The notes under the pieces are model-generated. The model ran no database searches and was not told where the DNA came from. It was given only the letters and a program-made list of their open reading frames with translations. The translations under genes and the position numbers were made by a program. From JAKLIH01 sp964618955 (GTDB lineage Bacteria > Patescibacteriota > Minisyncoccia > UBA6257 > JAKLIH01), in the NCBI GenBank assembly GCA_964618955.1, contig CAZUBO010000002.1:1-64000 (forward strand): DNA of 64,000 bases, given 5' to 3'. This document shows positions 19,399 to 30,359 of the stretch, one piece after another; the first letter of the stretch is position 1, and each line of letters opens with the position of its first letter.

Positions 19399-20364
19399 AT
19401 GAAATTGAATAGAGGCTTTATTGAAAATATATTTGTAATTACAGCACTATCAATAATAGTAGCCTTTTCAGCATTCATTTCAAAACAAACAAAGGAGGTA
19501 GAGATTTTTAAATTAAAGACAGTGAATAATGTCATACATAATTTTAAAGATAAAAATATTTTAGTTTTAGGTATTGCCGGATTTGAAAGCAATGGACCAT
19601 TGCTAACTGATGTTATGATGGTAGTAAATGTTAATACTGAGAAGGCGAGTATAAAGGCAGTTTCAATTCCTAGAGATTTGCTAGTTAATATCGAGAAGAC
19701 CGAGAAATTTACAAAGATAAATAACCTGCTAACAGTTGATAATCCAAAATTGAAAATTAAGAATACGGATTTAATTAAGAATAAGATTGCTCAGATTACA
19801 GGATTAAAGATTGATAATTTGGTGATTGTTGATTTGGATGGTTTTCGATATTTTATTGATGCTATTGGTGGAATTAATGTCTACTTAGATAAGCCACTAT
19901 ATGATCCAAAATTAGCTAATCCGGATAATCCTAATGAACGATTCTCTTTAGAAGCTGGTTGGAATTTCTTGGATGGCAAGAAGGCAGCAAAGTTTGTTCG
20001 ATCACGTTATGCTGCTACGGGAGACTTTTCGAGAATCGATCATCAGCATGACTTATTAATGTCGGTATTTCAGAAGCTAAAGAAGATAAATGCTTTTACA
20101 AATCCAGTAATGCTATACAAGATCTATAGTAGTTGAAGTGGTTATCTATATACTGATTTAAATATTAATGATGGTTTTAAATTATTGCCTTTAGCAAAAA
20201 CTTTAAATAACAAGAATATATCTTTTACAACTATTAGTTATTCTCAGCCCAATCCGCTATTAATGTCGAGCAGTTCGGATATAAATGGATATTTTCTAAT
20301 GCCTCGTATTGGGTTAGAGAATTACACTGATATCCAGAATTATATTTATGATTATATTTATTAA
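19399..20364 (+). CDS. LytR-CpsA-Psr (LCP) family protein
   Basis: 321 aa with an N-terminal membrane anchor (about 9-27). The LCP phosphotransferase fold is clear: NILVLGIAGFES, LTDVMMVVNVN with the metal-binding Asp, SIPRDLLVNI with the pyrophosphate-binding Arg, IDAIGGINVYLDKP, and KFVRSRYAATGDFSRIDHQHDL. In most relatives the last motif reads R-x-x-RQ; here the second Arg is replaced by His. These enzymes move undecaprenyl-linked glycopolymers onto the cell wall. One UGA (Trp) near residue 246. It sits between the Gmad2 protein and pth (2 nt gap), so the three form an operon. Confidence 0.9.
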
Positions 20365-20366
20365 CC

Positions 20367-20957
20367 ATGGAAACAAAGAATAATAAAAAAATATTAGTAG
20401 GATTAAATAATCCAGGATCAAAGTATGATAATACTCCCCATAATATCGGGAAGGTGTTTTTGGAATGATTGGTTGATAAGTTAGCTGAGGACGGGAAGAT
20501 TGAATCCGGATTAAAATGAAAAGATGATAAGAAGATATCAGCTAAGATACTAGAGATTACTATTGGACACAAAGATATTGTTTTAATTCTGCCAAAGACT
20601 TTTATGAATAATTCGGGGTTAGCAGTTGTGAAGGCTTTGAACTACTACAAGATCGATATGAAGGGATTGATGGTAGTTCATGATGAAGCTGATATGCTTA
20701 TAGGGAAGGCTAAATTAGGTTTTAGCCATTCAGCGGCTGGACATAATGGAGTTGATTCAATAATTCAGAATTTAAAGACTCAGTCTTTTTGAAGATATCG
20801 TATTGGGATAAGACCAATAGATATTTCGGAATCTAAATATCAATTCAAAGCCGGGGATTACGTAGTAAAGGCAATGACTAAAGAGAATCAAAAGATTCTA
20901 TTCAATAGCTTTGAAAAGTACTATTTAGACATCATGAGATGGATAGTAAATAGCTAA
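20367..20957 (+). CDS. pth: Peptidyl-tRNA hydrolase
   Basis: 196 aa, close to the usual 185-200. Releases peptides from peptidyl-tRNA that dropped off ribosomes. Catalytic landmarks are in place: Asn and His in GLNNPGSKYDNTPHNIG, FMNNSG, and VVHDEADM with the catalytic Asp (about residue 109), then GHNGVDSI and RIGIRP. UGA codons occur in several places, including before RYRIGIRP. The start at 20367 lies 2 nt after the LCP stop. A perfect 11-bp inverted repeat follows the gene. Confidence 0.93.
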
Positions 20958-20960
20958 TAA

Positions 20961-20987
20961 TGTGGTACTACATAAAGTAGTACCACA
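20961..20987. repeat. Perfect 11-bp inverted repeat with 5-nt loop
   Basis: TGTGGTACTAC and its exact reverse complement flank ATAAA, 4 bases after pth and about 70 bp before the orphan gene at 21056. The tail has no T run. It may be a pth terminator, an operator for the orphan gene or a boundary of an inserted segment. Confidence 0.7.
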
Positions 20988-21055
20988 TCTTGATTTATAT
21001 AAGATTGTGTGGTAGATTAGGGTTAGCTATTTTCATAAATTATTGGAGGTTTTTT

Positions 21056-21424
21056 ATGACAAGATTTCGCGAGATTGACGGTTCCGTGAGCGATGTAAAA
21101 CGTGGTAAAATTCGCACACCAGAAGAATTGTATTTGATGCTAGGGGATGCATCTGAAGAAGAGGAAAAGTTTATAATCGATTATTTACAAAAACACAAAT
21201 TCCGAAGTAATGTCTCTATTTCAGAAACAATTCTTGTAAGAGACAAGCGGGTTATCGTTAAATCTATGGAAAAAGGGATTCCACCTTTTTCTTCTCCATT
21301 GGAATCTATTGTAGGTAATGAAACGATTATTCATCCAGATGGATTAGAAATCGTTCCATTAACACTAACAGAACAAATAAACCTCAAAATAATCGCCGAC
21401 ACTTATAGAGTATTATATCAGTAG
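21056..21424 (+). CDS. Orphan protein with an atypical strong RBS
   Basis: 122 aa, function not recognised. No membrane segment or signal peptide. The sequence is acidic around residues 30-42 (DASEEEEKFI), and then a mixed alpha/beta pattern with many branched residues follows. Like the small gene at 3111 it is preceded by a good Shine-Dalgarno (GGAGGT, about 6 bases upstream). It contains no UGA and no Trp, ends with UAG, uses codons less A/T-biased than its neighbours, and has its own strong terminator. A tRNA gene lies just beyond. It looks like a recently acquired single-gene cassette; this is inference. Confidence 0.7.
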   Translation: MTRFREIDGSVSDVKRGKIRTPEELYLMLGDASEEEEKFIIDYLQKHKFRSNVSISETILVRDKRVIVKSMEKGIPPFSSPLESIVGNETIIHPDGLEIVPLTLTEQINLKIIADTYRVLYQ

Positions 21425-21448
21425 AGTGGCGATTAACGGCAGCAACTT

Positions 21449-21490
21449 GGTCGGAGCAAGCTTTATAGCTCCGACCTCGTTTTTATTTAT
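21449..21490 (+). terminator. Terminator of the orphan gene at 21056
   Basis: GGTCGGAGC pairs with GCTCCGACC around a 10-nt loop, followed by a T-rich tail. Its G/C content is higher than that of other terminators here, matching the atypical gene before it. Confidence 0.85.
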
Positions 21491-21493
21491 TTT

Positions 21494-21524
21494 AAAACCA
21501 CCTATAATATATCTAGGTGGTTTT
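21494..21524 (-). terminator. Terminator of tRNA-Pro
   Basis: AAAACCACCTA pairs with TAGGTGGTTTT around a 9-nt loop. On the minus strand it is followed by a T-rich stretch, so it would end the tRNA-Pro transcript. Confidence 0.7.
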
Positions 21525-21532
21525 AATCTTGG

Positions 21533-21603
21533 TCGGGGTGCTGAGAATCGAACTCAGACCGCATGCTCCCAAAGCACGCATACTACCACTATACGACACC
21601 CCG
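21533..21603 (-). tRNA. tRNA-Pro(UGG)
   Basis: On the minus strand, acceptor CGGGGTG pairs with CACCCCG, discriminator A. Stem CGTGC/GCATG encloses TTTGGGA, giving UGG, which can read all CCN codons by wobble. Confidence 0.94.
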
Positions 21604-21728
21604 TTTTATTTGATTAAATACTAACAAATTTTAATCTAAAAATCAAGCTTTCAAACCCTTAGCTAGTGTTTGTTTTTATGACGTTTTTGTGCTAAAATTG
21701 GGGTATATTAAACTAATATATTCAAAAT

Positions 21729-23840
21729 ATGAAACAATTAATTTCTGAAGGTAAGGAACTGAAAATATCAGAATTACCAGTTCCAACAATAAATGATGAC
21801 CAGATTTTGGTTCAGAATTACTATTCTATAATATCTACAGGGACAGAGATTTCTAATATTTCTTTTACGAAGGATCCTCTATACAAGAAGGTATTGAATT
21901 ACCCTGATAAAATTCAAAAGGCTTTAAAGATGGTACAGACTAAAGGCTTAAGTGAAGTCTTACGTATTGGAATTGATTTCTTGAATATTCCAAGGGAATG
22001 AGGATATAGCTCATGTGGGAAGGTTATTGAAGTTGGGAAGAATATCAAAGACATCAAGGTTGGCGATATGGTAGCTTGTGCTGGGGCTGGGAAGGCCAAT
22101 CATGCTGAGTATGTCGCAATACCAGAGAATTTAGCAGTCAGAGTTCCTAATAATGTAAATTGCAAGGATGCTAGTATTACTACTATTGGAGCTATTGCTA
22201 TGCAAGGAGTTAGACAATGCAATCCTTTAATTGGAGAGACTATTGTTGTAGTTGGATTAGGACTGATTGGACAATTAACAGCTTTGATTTTAAAAGCTAA
22301 TGGAGTTAGAGTTATTGGAATTGAAACTAATGAAGCAAGAATTAAATTAGCTTTGAAGAATGGAATTAAAGATATTGTAAATCCAATAACCCAAAATATC
22401 ATAAATGAAGTTAAGTTTTTGAATTCTAATTTAGTTGACGGTGTTATCATTACGGCTTCAAGTAAGGATAACAAACTAATCAATCAAGCTTTAGAAATTA
22501 CTCGAAAGAGAGGTAGAGTTGTAGCAGTTGGTAATATTGGATTAAATATCTTACGATCAGCATGATATGAAAAAGAAATAGATTTAAAGATTTCATATTC
22601 TTATGGTCCAGGAAGAGGTGACTATATGTACGAAGAGAAGGGAGTTGATTATCCAATGGAGTTTGTGCGTTTTACTGAGAAGAGGAATATGGAATCATTC
22701 TTGCTGTTATTGAATGATAAGGTTATTAATTTAGATGGGATAATTAATAAAGAAACAAGTATTGATAATTGCATTTCAATTTATCAAGAATTAAAAGAAA
22801 GACCAGAATGATTAGGGGTAGCAATCAAATATGCTTTTGAAGAACAAAAAGAAATTTCAAAAGTAGTTGAAATACCTTCTAATAAAGTTAGTGGTTCAAA
22901 AATTAGATTGGGAATTATTGGATTAGGGAATTTCTTTATGTCAACATTGTTACCAGCGATTAAAAAAGCTGAAGACTTAGAAGTTGTTGCTTTAGCTAAT
23001 CGCAACAATATGAAGTTACAATACTTTAGTAAGAAGTTAAATGCTTCTATAATTACAACTGACTATGTTGAATTATTCAAGAACAAAGATATTGATTTAG
23101 TTATGGCGATAACCCGACATAACTTACATTTTGATTTGGTTAAAAAAGCTATTGAATTTAAAAAGAATTTGTTTATTGAAAAGCCGTTATGTATTAAGGA
23201 AGAAGAATTAAATGAAATTAAGAATTTAATTAATTCCAATTCAGAATTGCCTTTAATTAATATTGGTTTTAATCGTAGATTTTCTAGCTTAATTATGAAG
23301 CTAAAGGAGGTTTTGAATAACCCTGAAAAGCCTATGATTATTAACTATATGGTGAATAGTGAGAATTTTGATAAGAATATGTGAGTAAATACTGAGGAGG
23401 GTGGTGGACAGATACTTGGAGAAGGCTGCGCTATGATTGATTTAGGACTATACTTGGTTGGAAGCGAGATTGTTTCGATAAATACAAACAAAGTTAAAGA
23501 CAATTTACATTTAGAGACTGGGAATATTGTAAGCAGTATTAGCTTTAAGAATGGATCAGTCTTTAATTTGATTTATACAACTTTGGGGAATAAGAAATGG
23601 CCTAAGGAGAGTATTAATGTATTCTATGATGGGAATAACTATATGATAAATGATTTTAAAGAATTAAAATCAAGTAATAAAAAATATTGTTTGAAGTTGA
23701 AAAAACAAGACAAGGGACATGTTAATGAGATTGGAAGATTAGGAAAAAGTTTGAAGGAAGGAGTTGGTTTAATTCCTTTGTCTGAAATTATCAGAGCAAC
23801 TGAAATTGCTTTTGAGATTAATAAATCAAATAACAAATAA
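21729..23840 (+). CDS. Fused zinc-type dehydrogenase and Gfo/Idh/MocA oxidoreductase
   Basis: 703 aa, two enzymes in one chain. Residues 1-360 are a medium-chain (alcohol/sorbitol) dehydrogenase: STGTEIS, GKVIEVGKNIKDIKVGDMVAC, and the nucleotide fold VVVGLGLIGQLTAL. Residues about 390-700 are a Gfo/Idh/MocA domain: RLGIIGLGNFF, then FIEKPLCI (the EKP motif), GFNRRFS and an EGCAMIDLGLYL segment. Four UGA codons read as Trp. Such bi-domain oxidoreductases are known from O-antigen and capsule loci, usually beside heparinase-like genes as here, and are thought to modify nucleotide or lipid-linked sugars. It opens an operon whose next gene starts 3 nt after its stop. Confidence 0.9.
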
Positions 23841-23843
23841 CCT

Positions 23844-25733
23844 ATGTGTGGTTTTAGTGGAATCATTGATTTTGAAAAGAAGAATGATTTAGAATCAAAT
23901 CTTAAGAAGGGAATTGATGAATTAATTCATCGGGGACCAGATAATCAAGGTTTGTATTTTGAAAAAGACTTAGGATTGTATTTTGGTTTTAATCGTTTAA
24001 AAATTATTGATTTAAAAGATGCTAGCAATCAACCATTTATAAGTGCTGATGGTTTGGTTATTATGATGTTTAATGGAGAGATATATAATTACAAAGAATT
24101 GAAAAAAGAATTAAATGAGTTTGAATTTAAAACTGATAGTGATACTGAAGTATTGTTGGCTTGCTATCAAAAGTTTGGATTGAAATTTTTAGATAAAATT
24201 GAAGGGATGTTTTCAATTTGTATTTTTGATAAAAATGAAAACAAAGTTTTGTTAATTCGAGACCGCTTAGGAATCAAACCTTTGTTTTATTTGATTAATC
24301 AAAAACAAATTTTGTTTTCTTCAGAAATCAAATCAATTTTAAAGATGGATTTGATTAAAAAAGAAATTAATCCAACAGCAATAGATAATTATTTAACTTT
24401 TTTATGTACGATTGATAATCAAACTCCATTCTTAAATGTTTTGAAGTTAAGACCAGGAGAGATGATGGCTATAAACTTAAATGATAAAACAATTCTACAT
24501 AATGAGTATTGAGATTTGAAGGTTAATGCAAATACTGAAAAAGAAGAAGATGTTATTAAAAATGTTTTTAAGAAGTTATCGGATTCGATTACTGAACAGA
24601 TGCAAGCTGATGTTGATTTTGGTTGTTTTTTGTCTGGTGGATTGGATTCAAGTTTAAATGCAGTTTTGATGTCAGAGAAGTTAGGAGTGCCTGTTAAGAC
24701 TCTATCAGTATACTTTGATAGCCCAAAATACAATGAAATACAATATTCTAGGATGATTAGTGACAAATTAAAGGCTACAAAGTTTGAGAAAGAAATTACT
24801 CAAAAAGACTTTTGATTGTTTTTAGATGAATTCAAATCAATAAATGACAGTTTAAATGGAGATTTAGTATGTTTTCCTTTGTATTTCTTATCGGAAATGA
24901 CTCATTTGAATAATATCAAGATGATTCAAGTAGGAGAAGGGGCTGACGAGATCTTCTGCGGATATAGAAGGTTCAAATATGCCAAAATGATATGGCTAAT
25001 TGATTGGTTATGAAGTAAGACTATAAAGTGAGATTACAGGATTAAGAAGGGGTTGATGGTTTTAGTTGAGTGAATGCTAAAGAAGGATAGTATGGGTTTT
25101 GAAATGACTAGAAGATGAAAGAAGGGATTACCTTGATACTTTGGAGCTAATAATATCTTTACTGAATTTGAAAAAGAAAGTATCTTTGGAAGTGAATTTG
25201 GTAAGAATATTGATAAGAGATTTTCTGATAAAGTAATAAGCTTGCATTATAATTCAAAACATTCGGCATTACAGAAGATAACATATCTAGAGACAAAATT
25301 AAGGTTACCAGAATTGTTACTGAATAGAGTAGATATGCTAACTATGAAGTTTTCAATTGAATCTCGGGTACCGTTCTTGAATTCTAAATTAGTAGAATAT
25401 GTTTTTAATGTATCGGATGGTTTGAAATTGAAGAATAATACTACAAAATATTTGCTTAAAAAAGCAGCTTTTGGTATTATACCTAATGAGATAATCGACC
25501 GTAAGAAGCAAGGATTCTGAGCACCGTTCTTAGAATGATATATGTTTGATAAAGAATTTAATGCCAAAATTCAAAGTTTGATTTTAAATTCAAAGTTATT
25601 AAAAGATAAAGTTTTGAAGACTGAATATGTTAAAGAATTATTGAAGGAATCAAAATTCAACGAAAGAACTATTTTAAAAGTTTGATCAATATTAATACTA
25701 AGTAATTTCTATGATTATTACTTTGCTGAATAA
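23844..25733 (+). CDS. Asparagine synthase-type amidotransferase (glutamine-hydrolysing)
   Basis: 629 aa. N-terminal class II glutaminase with catalytic Cys2 (MCGFSG), RGPDNQG and FNGEIYNY, then the synthetase domain with the P-loop LSGGLDSS (about residue 261) and an EGADEIFCGY motif. About ten UGA codons. One of them, in KKQGFWAPFLEW, lies where many relatives have Gly, so that site alone does not discriminate between Trp and Gly. In a polysaccharide operon such enzymes usually amidate a uronic acid or similar sugar rather than make free asparagine. It overlaps the flippase gene by 23 nt. Confidence 0.9.
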
Positions 25734-27033
25734 AATTAAAAAGATAATTAATGAATCAAAGACATTAGTTAATATATTTTTTACTTTTGGAGCTAGAATT
25801 CTAAAAGCTTTAACGATTTTTGTATTAATGATATTAGTAGCTAGGAAGTTTGGACCCGAAGGTAAGGGAATTATTACTATGGCTTTGTTCTTGCCAGACT
25901 TTTTGTATTTCATGATGCATTTAGGATTAGGAAATGCTAGTATATTCTTTATTAGTAATTCGAATGAGGATGAGAAGACAATATATAATAATTCGGTATG
26001 ACAGGGGTTGGGGTTGAGTATATTAGCGATAACTATCGTATTAGTGTTAAGATTAGTTAATCCTAATGTATTAGGAATTGGATTTCCTACTTCTTTACTA
26101 TATATTGCTTTAGCGATTGTACCGTTTTCTTTTCTAGAGACATTCTTTGAGAATTTGTTTGCTGGCAAACAAGAATTTCGAATCTTTAATGGGATTATAA
26201 TCTTGGATAGAATAGCATTGATAGTTGTAATGCTAGTTGCGTTTTTAAAATACAATATTAGTTTGAATTTTGTATTGAGTTTGATATTTATTAATTTGAT
26301 TCTTCAAGTTACTACATATTTTGTTTTGTTAGTTAGAAGATACGGATTACCAAATATATTTAAATTCAATACTGGATATTTTAAGAAAGCAATTGACTTT
26401 GGATTTAGATCGTATTTGGCTTGTTTTTTATGCTATTTGGTATTGAGGTCAGACTTATATATGTTATCCGTTATGAAGGGAGTAAAGGATGTTGGATTGT
26501 ATTCGGTAGCAACTAACTTTATTGACGCCATGCTACTATTATCAGGAAGTGCTTCAGCTGTTATCTTTCCTTTGATTAATAGGAACATATCTAGAGCTGG
26601 ATATTATATCAAGAGGTTTACTAGCTTAATTTCTTTGGCTTCTTGTGGTATAATATTATTGACATTAGTATTTGGAAGACCTTTTATTAGTTTATTCTTT
26701 GGCCTTGAATTTGTATCAGCAAGTATGCCACTATATATATTATTGATTGCAATGTACTTCTGATCGCTATTAAGTATTCTGACTCAATTCTTTGCTGCGA
26801 AGAACTATCCATGGAAGGCAGTATATATATGAATACCAGGGATAGTACTCAACATTGTGATAAATTGGATTTGAATACCTAGGTACGGAATGTTAGCTGC
26901 AGCTTGATCATCAGTCATTGCTTATGCTTTAACTTTCTTCTTACATTTTTGGTTGATTCAAAAGTATGAGAGAATTAAATTAAAAGAATTAATTTTTCCT
27001 TGAATAATTAAAACAAATCATGAACAAATTTAA
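25711..27033 (+). CDS. Oligosaccharide flippase, MATE/Wzx-like
   Basis: 440 aa with about 12-14 hydrophobic segments of the polysaccharide-transport (MVF/MOP) superfamily. The N-terminal ARKFGPEGKGIITMA motif and DLYMLSVMKGVKDVGLYSVA in the middle are characteristic. Several UGA codons are read as Trp, clustered near the C-terminus. It would flip lipid-linked oligosaccharides across the membrane. It overlaps both neighbours (23 and 14 nt), strong evidence for one translationally coupled operon. Confidence 0.9.
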
Positions 27034-27769
27034 TATATCTGAGAATAGTTATGGGCATAAAAAAAGATTAGATTTTATTAAGGAGCAGATTATAAAATAC
27101 TGTTTAACAAATAGTTTGGATGCTTTTAATATTAGAATGTTAGATGTTGGGTGCGGTTCGGGAACTTTAGTAACTTTACCTTTAGGGGAAGAAGGATTCA
27201 ATATCTTGGGAATTGATTTAGATCAAACTTCTATTGATTTTGCTAGAATACAGAATATCTTTAGAAATGTCAGTTTTGAGAAAAAGACAGTTGAGGAAGT
27301 TGAAGGGGAATATGATATAGTACTAGCTTGTGAGATACTAGAACATTTAGAAAGACCAGTTGAATTCTTAAAGACATTGAGTTCAAAATTAAAAACTAAT
27401 GGTATTTTAATTCTAACGACTCCTAATGGATATGGGTGATCAGAGAAGGAAGGAGATTTGGTTAAGTGATTGGGTAAGAATTTGTTAATTAGAAGAATAA
27501 TTAATAAATTCAAAAAACATTCACAAGATATTACTTTAAATGAGTCAGATAAGCATTTACAGAAGTTCAGCTATGAATTATTACTAAATATCTTTAATGA
27601 TTCAGGATTGAAAGTTGTTGGTAGTAAGAATGGTCCGGTATTTGGTGGACCAATAATCGAAAGAACTTTTGCAAGATTACCGTTATTCAAGAAGACTTCT
27701 AATACATTAGGAGATATCTTGCCTTCAAAGATGGCTTTAGTATGATATTTTGTTTTAAAAAAATATTAA
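27020..27769 (+). CDS. SAM-dependent methyltransferase (class I)
   Basis: 249 aa. The Rossmann methyltransferase core has motif I LDVGCGSGT (about residue 43), GIDLD, then YDIVLACEILEHLERP and ILILTTPNGYG. Three UGA codons are read as Trp. The fold and cluster suggest methylation of a sugar or of a lipid-linked intermediate. It overlaps the flippase by 14 nt and is followed 8 nt later by a second methyltransferase. Confidence 0.88.
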
Positions 27770-27777
27770 TTTTAAAT

Positions 27778-28551
27778 ATGGATATTAAAAAAGACATACA
27801 AAAATTCTGAAATTCAAAACCTTGTGGGACTTTTGGGAATATACCAGAAGAAGCTAGTATTGAATACTTTAATAGAATCAAAGAACGCCGATATCGTTTG
27901 GAGCCTTTTATCTTAGATATTGCTAAGTTTAGTGAATATACTGACAAGAAGGTACTAGAGATTGGGTGTGGTATTGGTATGGATGGGATTGAATTTGCTA
28001 AGGCTAAAGCTGATTATACTGGAGTTGATCTATCGGACCAGTCTATTTCCTTATGTAAAAGGCATTTTGAGTTGTTTTCCCAAACTGGGAATATATTAAA
28101 TATCGATGCTGAGAATTTGCCTTTTCCTGATAATACTTTTGATTTAGTATACTCCTGAGGAGTATTACATCATATACCAGATATGCAAAAAAGTATTAAT
28201 GAAGTTTATAGGGTATTAAAGCCAGGAGGGAAAATTGTTATTATGATATATAACAAATATTCGTTAGTTGGGTTGCAACTATACTTGGTTTATGGATTAT
28301 TGAAGTTTAAGTTTTTCAAGAAATTCAATGATTTGTATTACAATTGCCACGAGAGTGTGGGGACAAAGGCTTTTACTGATTTAGAGAGTAAAAAAATGTT
28401 TAATGCGTTTAATGATTTAAAAGTCTTTAATATTGTAACACCATATGATGTTAGAATTACTAGGAATAGATTCTTACCAAGAATATTTCAAAAGTTAGTT
28501 CCAAGTCGTTTTGGATTCTTTAAGATAATATTGGGGAATAAAAAAAAATAA
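27778..28551 (+). CDS. SAM-dependent methyltransferase (class I), second
   Basis: 257 aa. Starts with the QKFWNSKPCG motif typical of a subgroup of sugar-cluster methyltransferases (Trp is UGA). Then come VLEIGCGIGMDG (motif I), GVDLS, and LPFPDNTFDLVYSWGVLHHIPD. In that motif the Trp of SWGVLHH is a UGA at 28156, a position conserved as Trp in the subgroup. It is not a close copy of the preceding methyltransferase. Likely target is again a glycan intermediate. Confidence 0.9.
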
Positions 28552-28552
28552 T

Positions 28553-30355
28553 ATGTTTGTAACAAAGACAAGAATTAAAAAATTATTGAAAAATCCTTTA
28601 GGAGGATTAATGTTTTTAAATCAATTTTTTAAGTCTTTAAAATTAAAGAATTTGAAAATTAAGAATGTTAAATATATAGAAAGTGTTTGACATTCATTAA
28701 TTAATAATTCGGAATTTTTTAATTTTGTTATTGACAATAGTAATCCTTTTGAAGGGAAGGTTAGAATTTTTGATAAGGAAGTTAGTATTGATGAGATTGA
28801 TTGGAATCGAGACTATTTTAATAATTTTCCAATAAAGAGGGACTACTATTTTAATTTGAGAGAATGAATAATTAAGAATAGTTTTAAAGGTTTTGATATT
28901 AAGAATGTTTGGGAATTATCTCGAGGATATTTCTTAATTGATTTGGCTAGTTTATATTACAAGACTAAAGACGAAAAGTATTTAGAAGAATACCAAAAGA
29001 TAATACTAGAATGAATTAAACAAAATCCATATTTGTATTCTAGCAATTGAACTAATCCAATGGAAGTAAGTGTAAGAATAATTAATTGAATTACTAGTTT
29101 TCAAATTATTAATAAGGATGGTGTTAAATTTAATGAAGAATTTTTAAATATTTTTTTCAATCATATGAATTTAAGTTTTAATTATTTGATTAATAATATT
29201 GAAACTTATCCTTTCAAATCAAATCATTATATGATTGATAATTTAGGAATATTGGTTTTGAGTTTGTTTTTGAATTCGAAAGATAAATGAATTCAAAAAA
29301 GCTTTAATAACCTATTGAAGGCTGAGTTCTCGCAATTTGATAGTGATGGGGTTGATTTTGAGAATTCAAGCAATTACCAGGTTCTAAAAACAGAGGCTTT
29401 AATGATGGCGTTTTTGATGTATAAGCAGAATTTGAATAAGCTAGAGAATGTTATACAGCTTGAAGATAGATATCTAGAGCAATTAAGTAAGATTTTTGAA
29501 TTTTCAATTCATTTGTTTAAGAATGAAGGTACTTTTTTGGCTGGTGATAATGACGAAACTGAGGTTTTGAGATTGCCTTTAAAGGCTAAGTTAGAGAAAC
29601 TGTATTTAATGATGTTTGGAGATAAGGTTGATTTAAATAATAGCAAGATATATTTTAAGAGTGGTTATGGATTCTTAAGAAATTCAAAATTCAATATTTT
29701 ACTCTTAAGAGCTAATAATATTAGGAGTAGTCACTTCCATAATGATTTATTGAGCTTTCAATTAGTATATGGGGGTAAAGACTTTTTTATTGATAGTAAT
29801 ACTTTTAATTACAATACGGATAAAGAGAAGAGGGTATCATACTTAAGAACTCAGAGCCATAATACTTGCTTTGTGAATAATATTGAACAAAGTAGGATTG
29901 AAGCTAATGATGCATTCTTAAGGAATAAATCTGTAAGATCAATATGCAAGAAGTCTAACGTATCGAGTACTCGAGATGAGATGACTTTAGAAACTAAATA
30001 CAATAATTTTTCACATTTGAGATCTTTGATATTTAATAAAGAACAGAACAAATTAAGTATTTTTGATACTTTCAATGGGAAAGTAAAATCTATTGAATGA
30101 AATTTGTTTTGTCCTAAAGAAGTTAAGGTATACAATAATTTAACTTTGAAGAATGTTTTGATTTTAGAGAATGATGGCTTAAAATTAATTTTGGAATTAC
30201 CAGAGACTTTGAGTTACACTTTGAATAATGCTTTTGTATCTCCGAGATACAATACTGAAGAGATTGGAACTAATATAAAATTAAAATTTGAAAATAAAAA
30301 TAATATATCAAACTTATCATTTCAAATTGTTATCAAAGAAAATTATTTAAATTAA
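28553..30355 (+). CDS. Heparinase II/III-like alginate-lyase-fold protein
   Basis: 600 aa. An N-terminal alpha/alpha toroid carries the family blocks NVWELSRGYFLIDLA, NWTNPMEVSVRIINW (about residues 165-180, first Trp is UGA at 29048) and SNHYMIDNLGIL. The C-terminal beta-sandwich has HFHNDLLSFQLVYGG and the SHNT block. In polysaccharide loci these proteins accompany the bi-domain oxidoreductase and may act as lyases on, or epimerases of, uronic-acid glycans. There is no signal peptide, so the acting compartment is uncertain. It starts 2 nt after the preceding gene. Confidence 0.87.
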
Positions 30356-30359
30356 ATGT

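Noticed and set aside
3111..21424. The two SD-bearing orphan genes as toxin-antitoxin units
   Set aside because: Each is a single gene without a partner frame, and neither shows a known toxin or antitoxin motif.
28151..28163. Short palindrome ACTCCTGAGGAGT as an operator
   Set aside because: It lies inside the conserved YSWGVLHH coding motif of a methyltransferase and is explained by codon choice.
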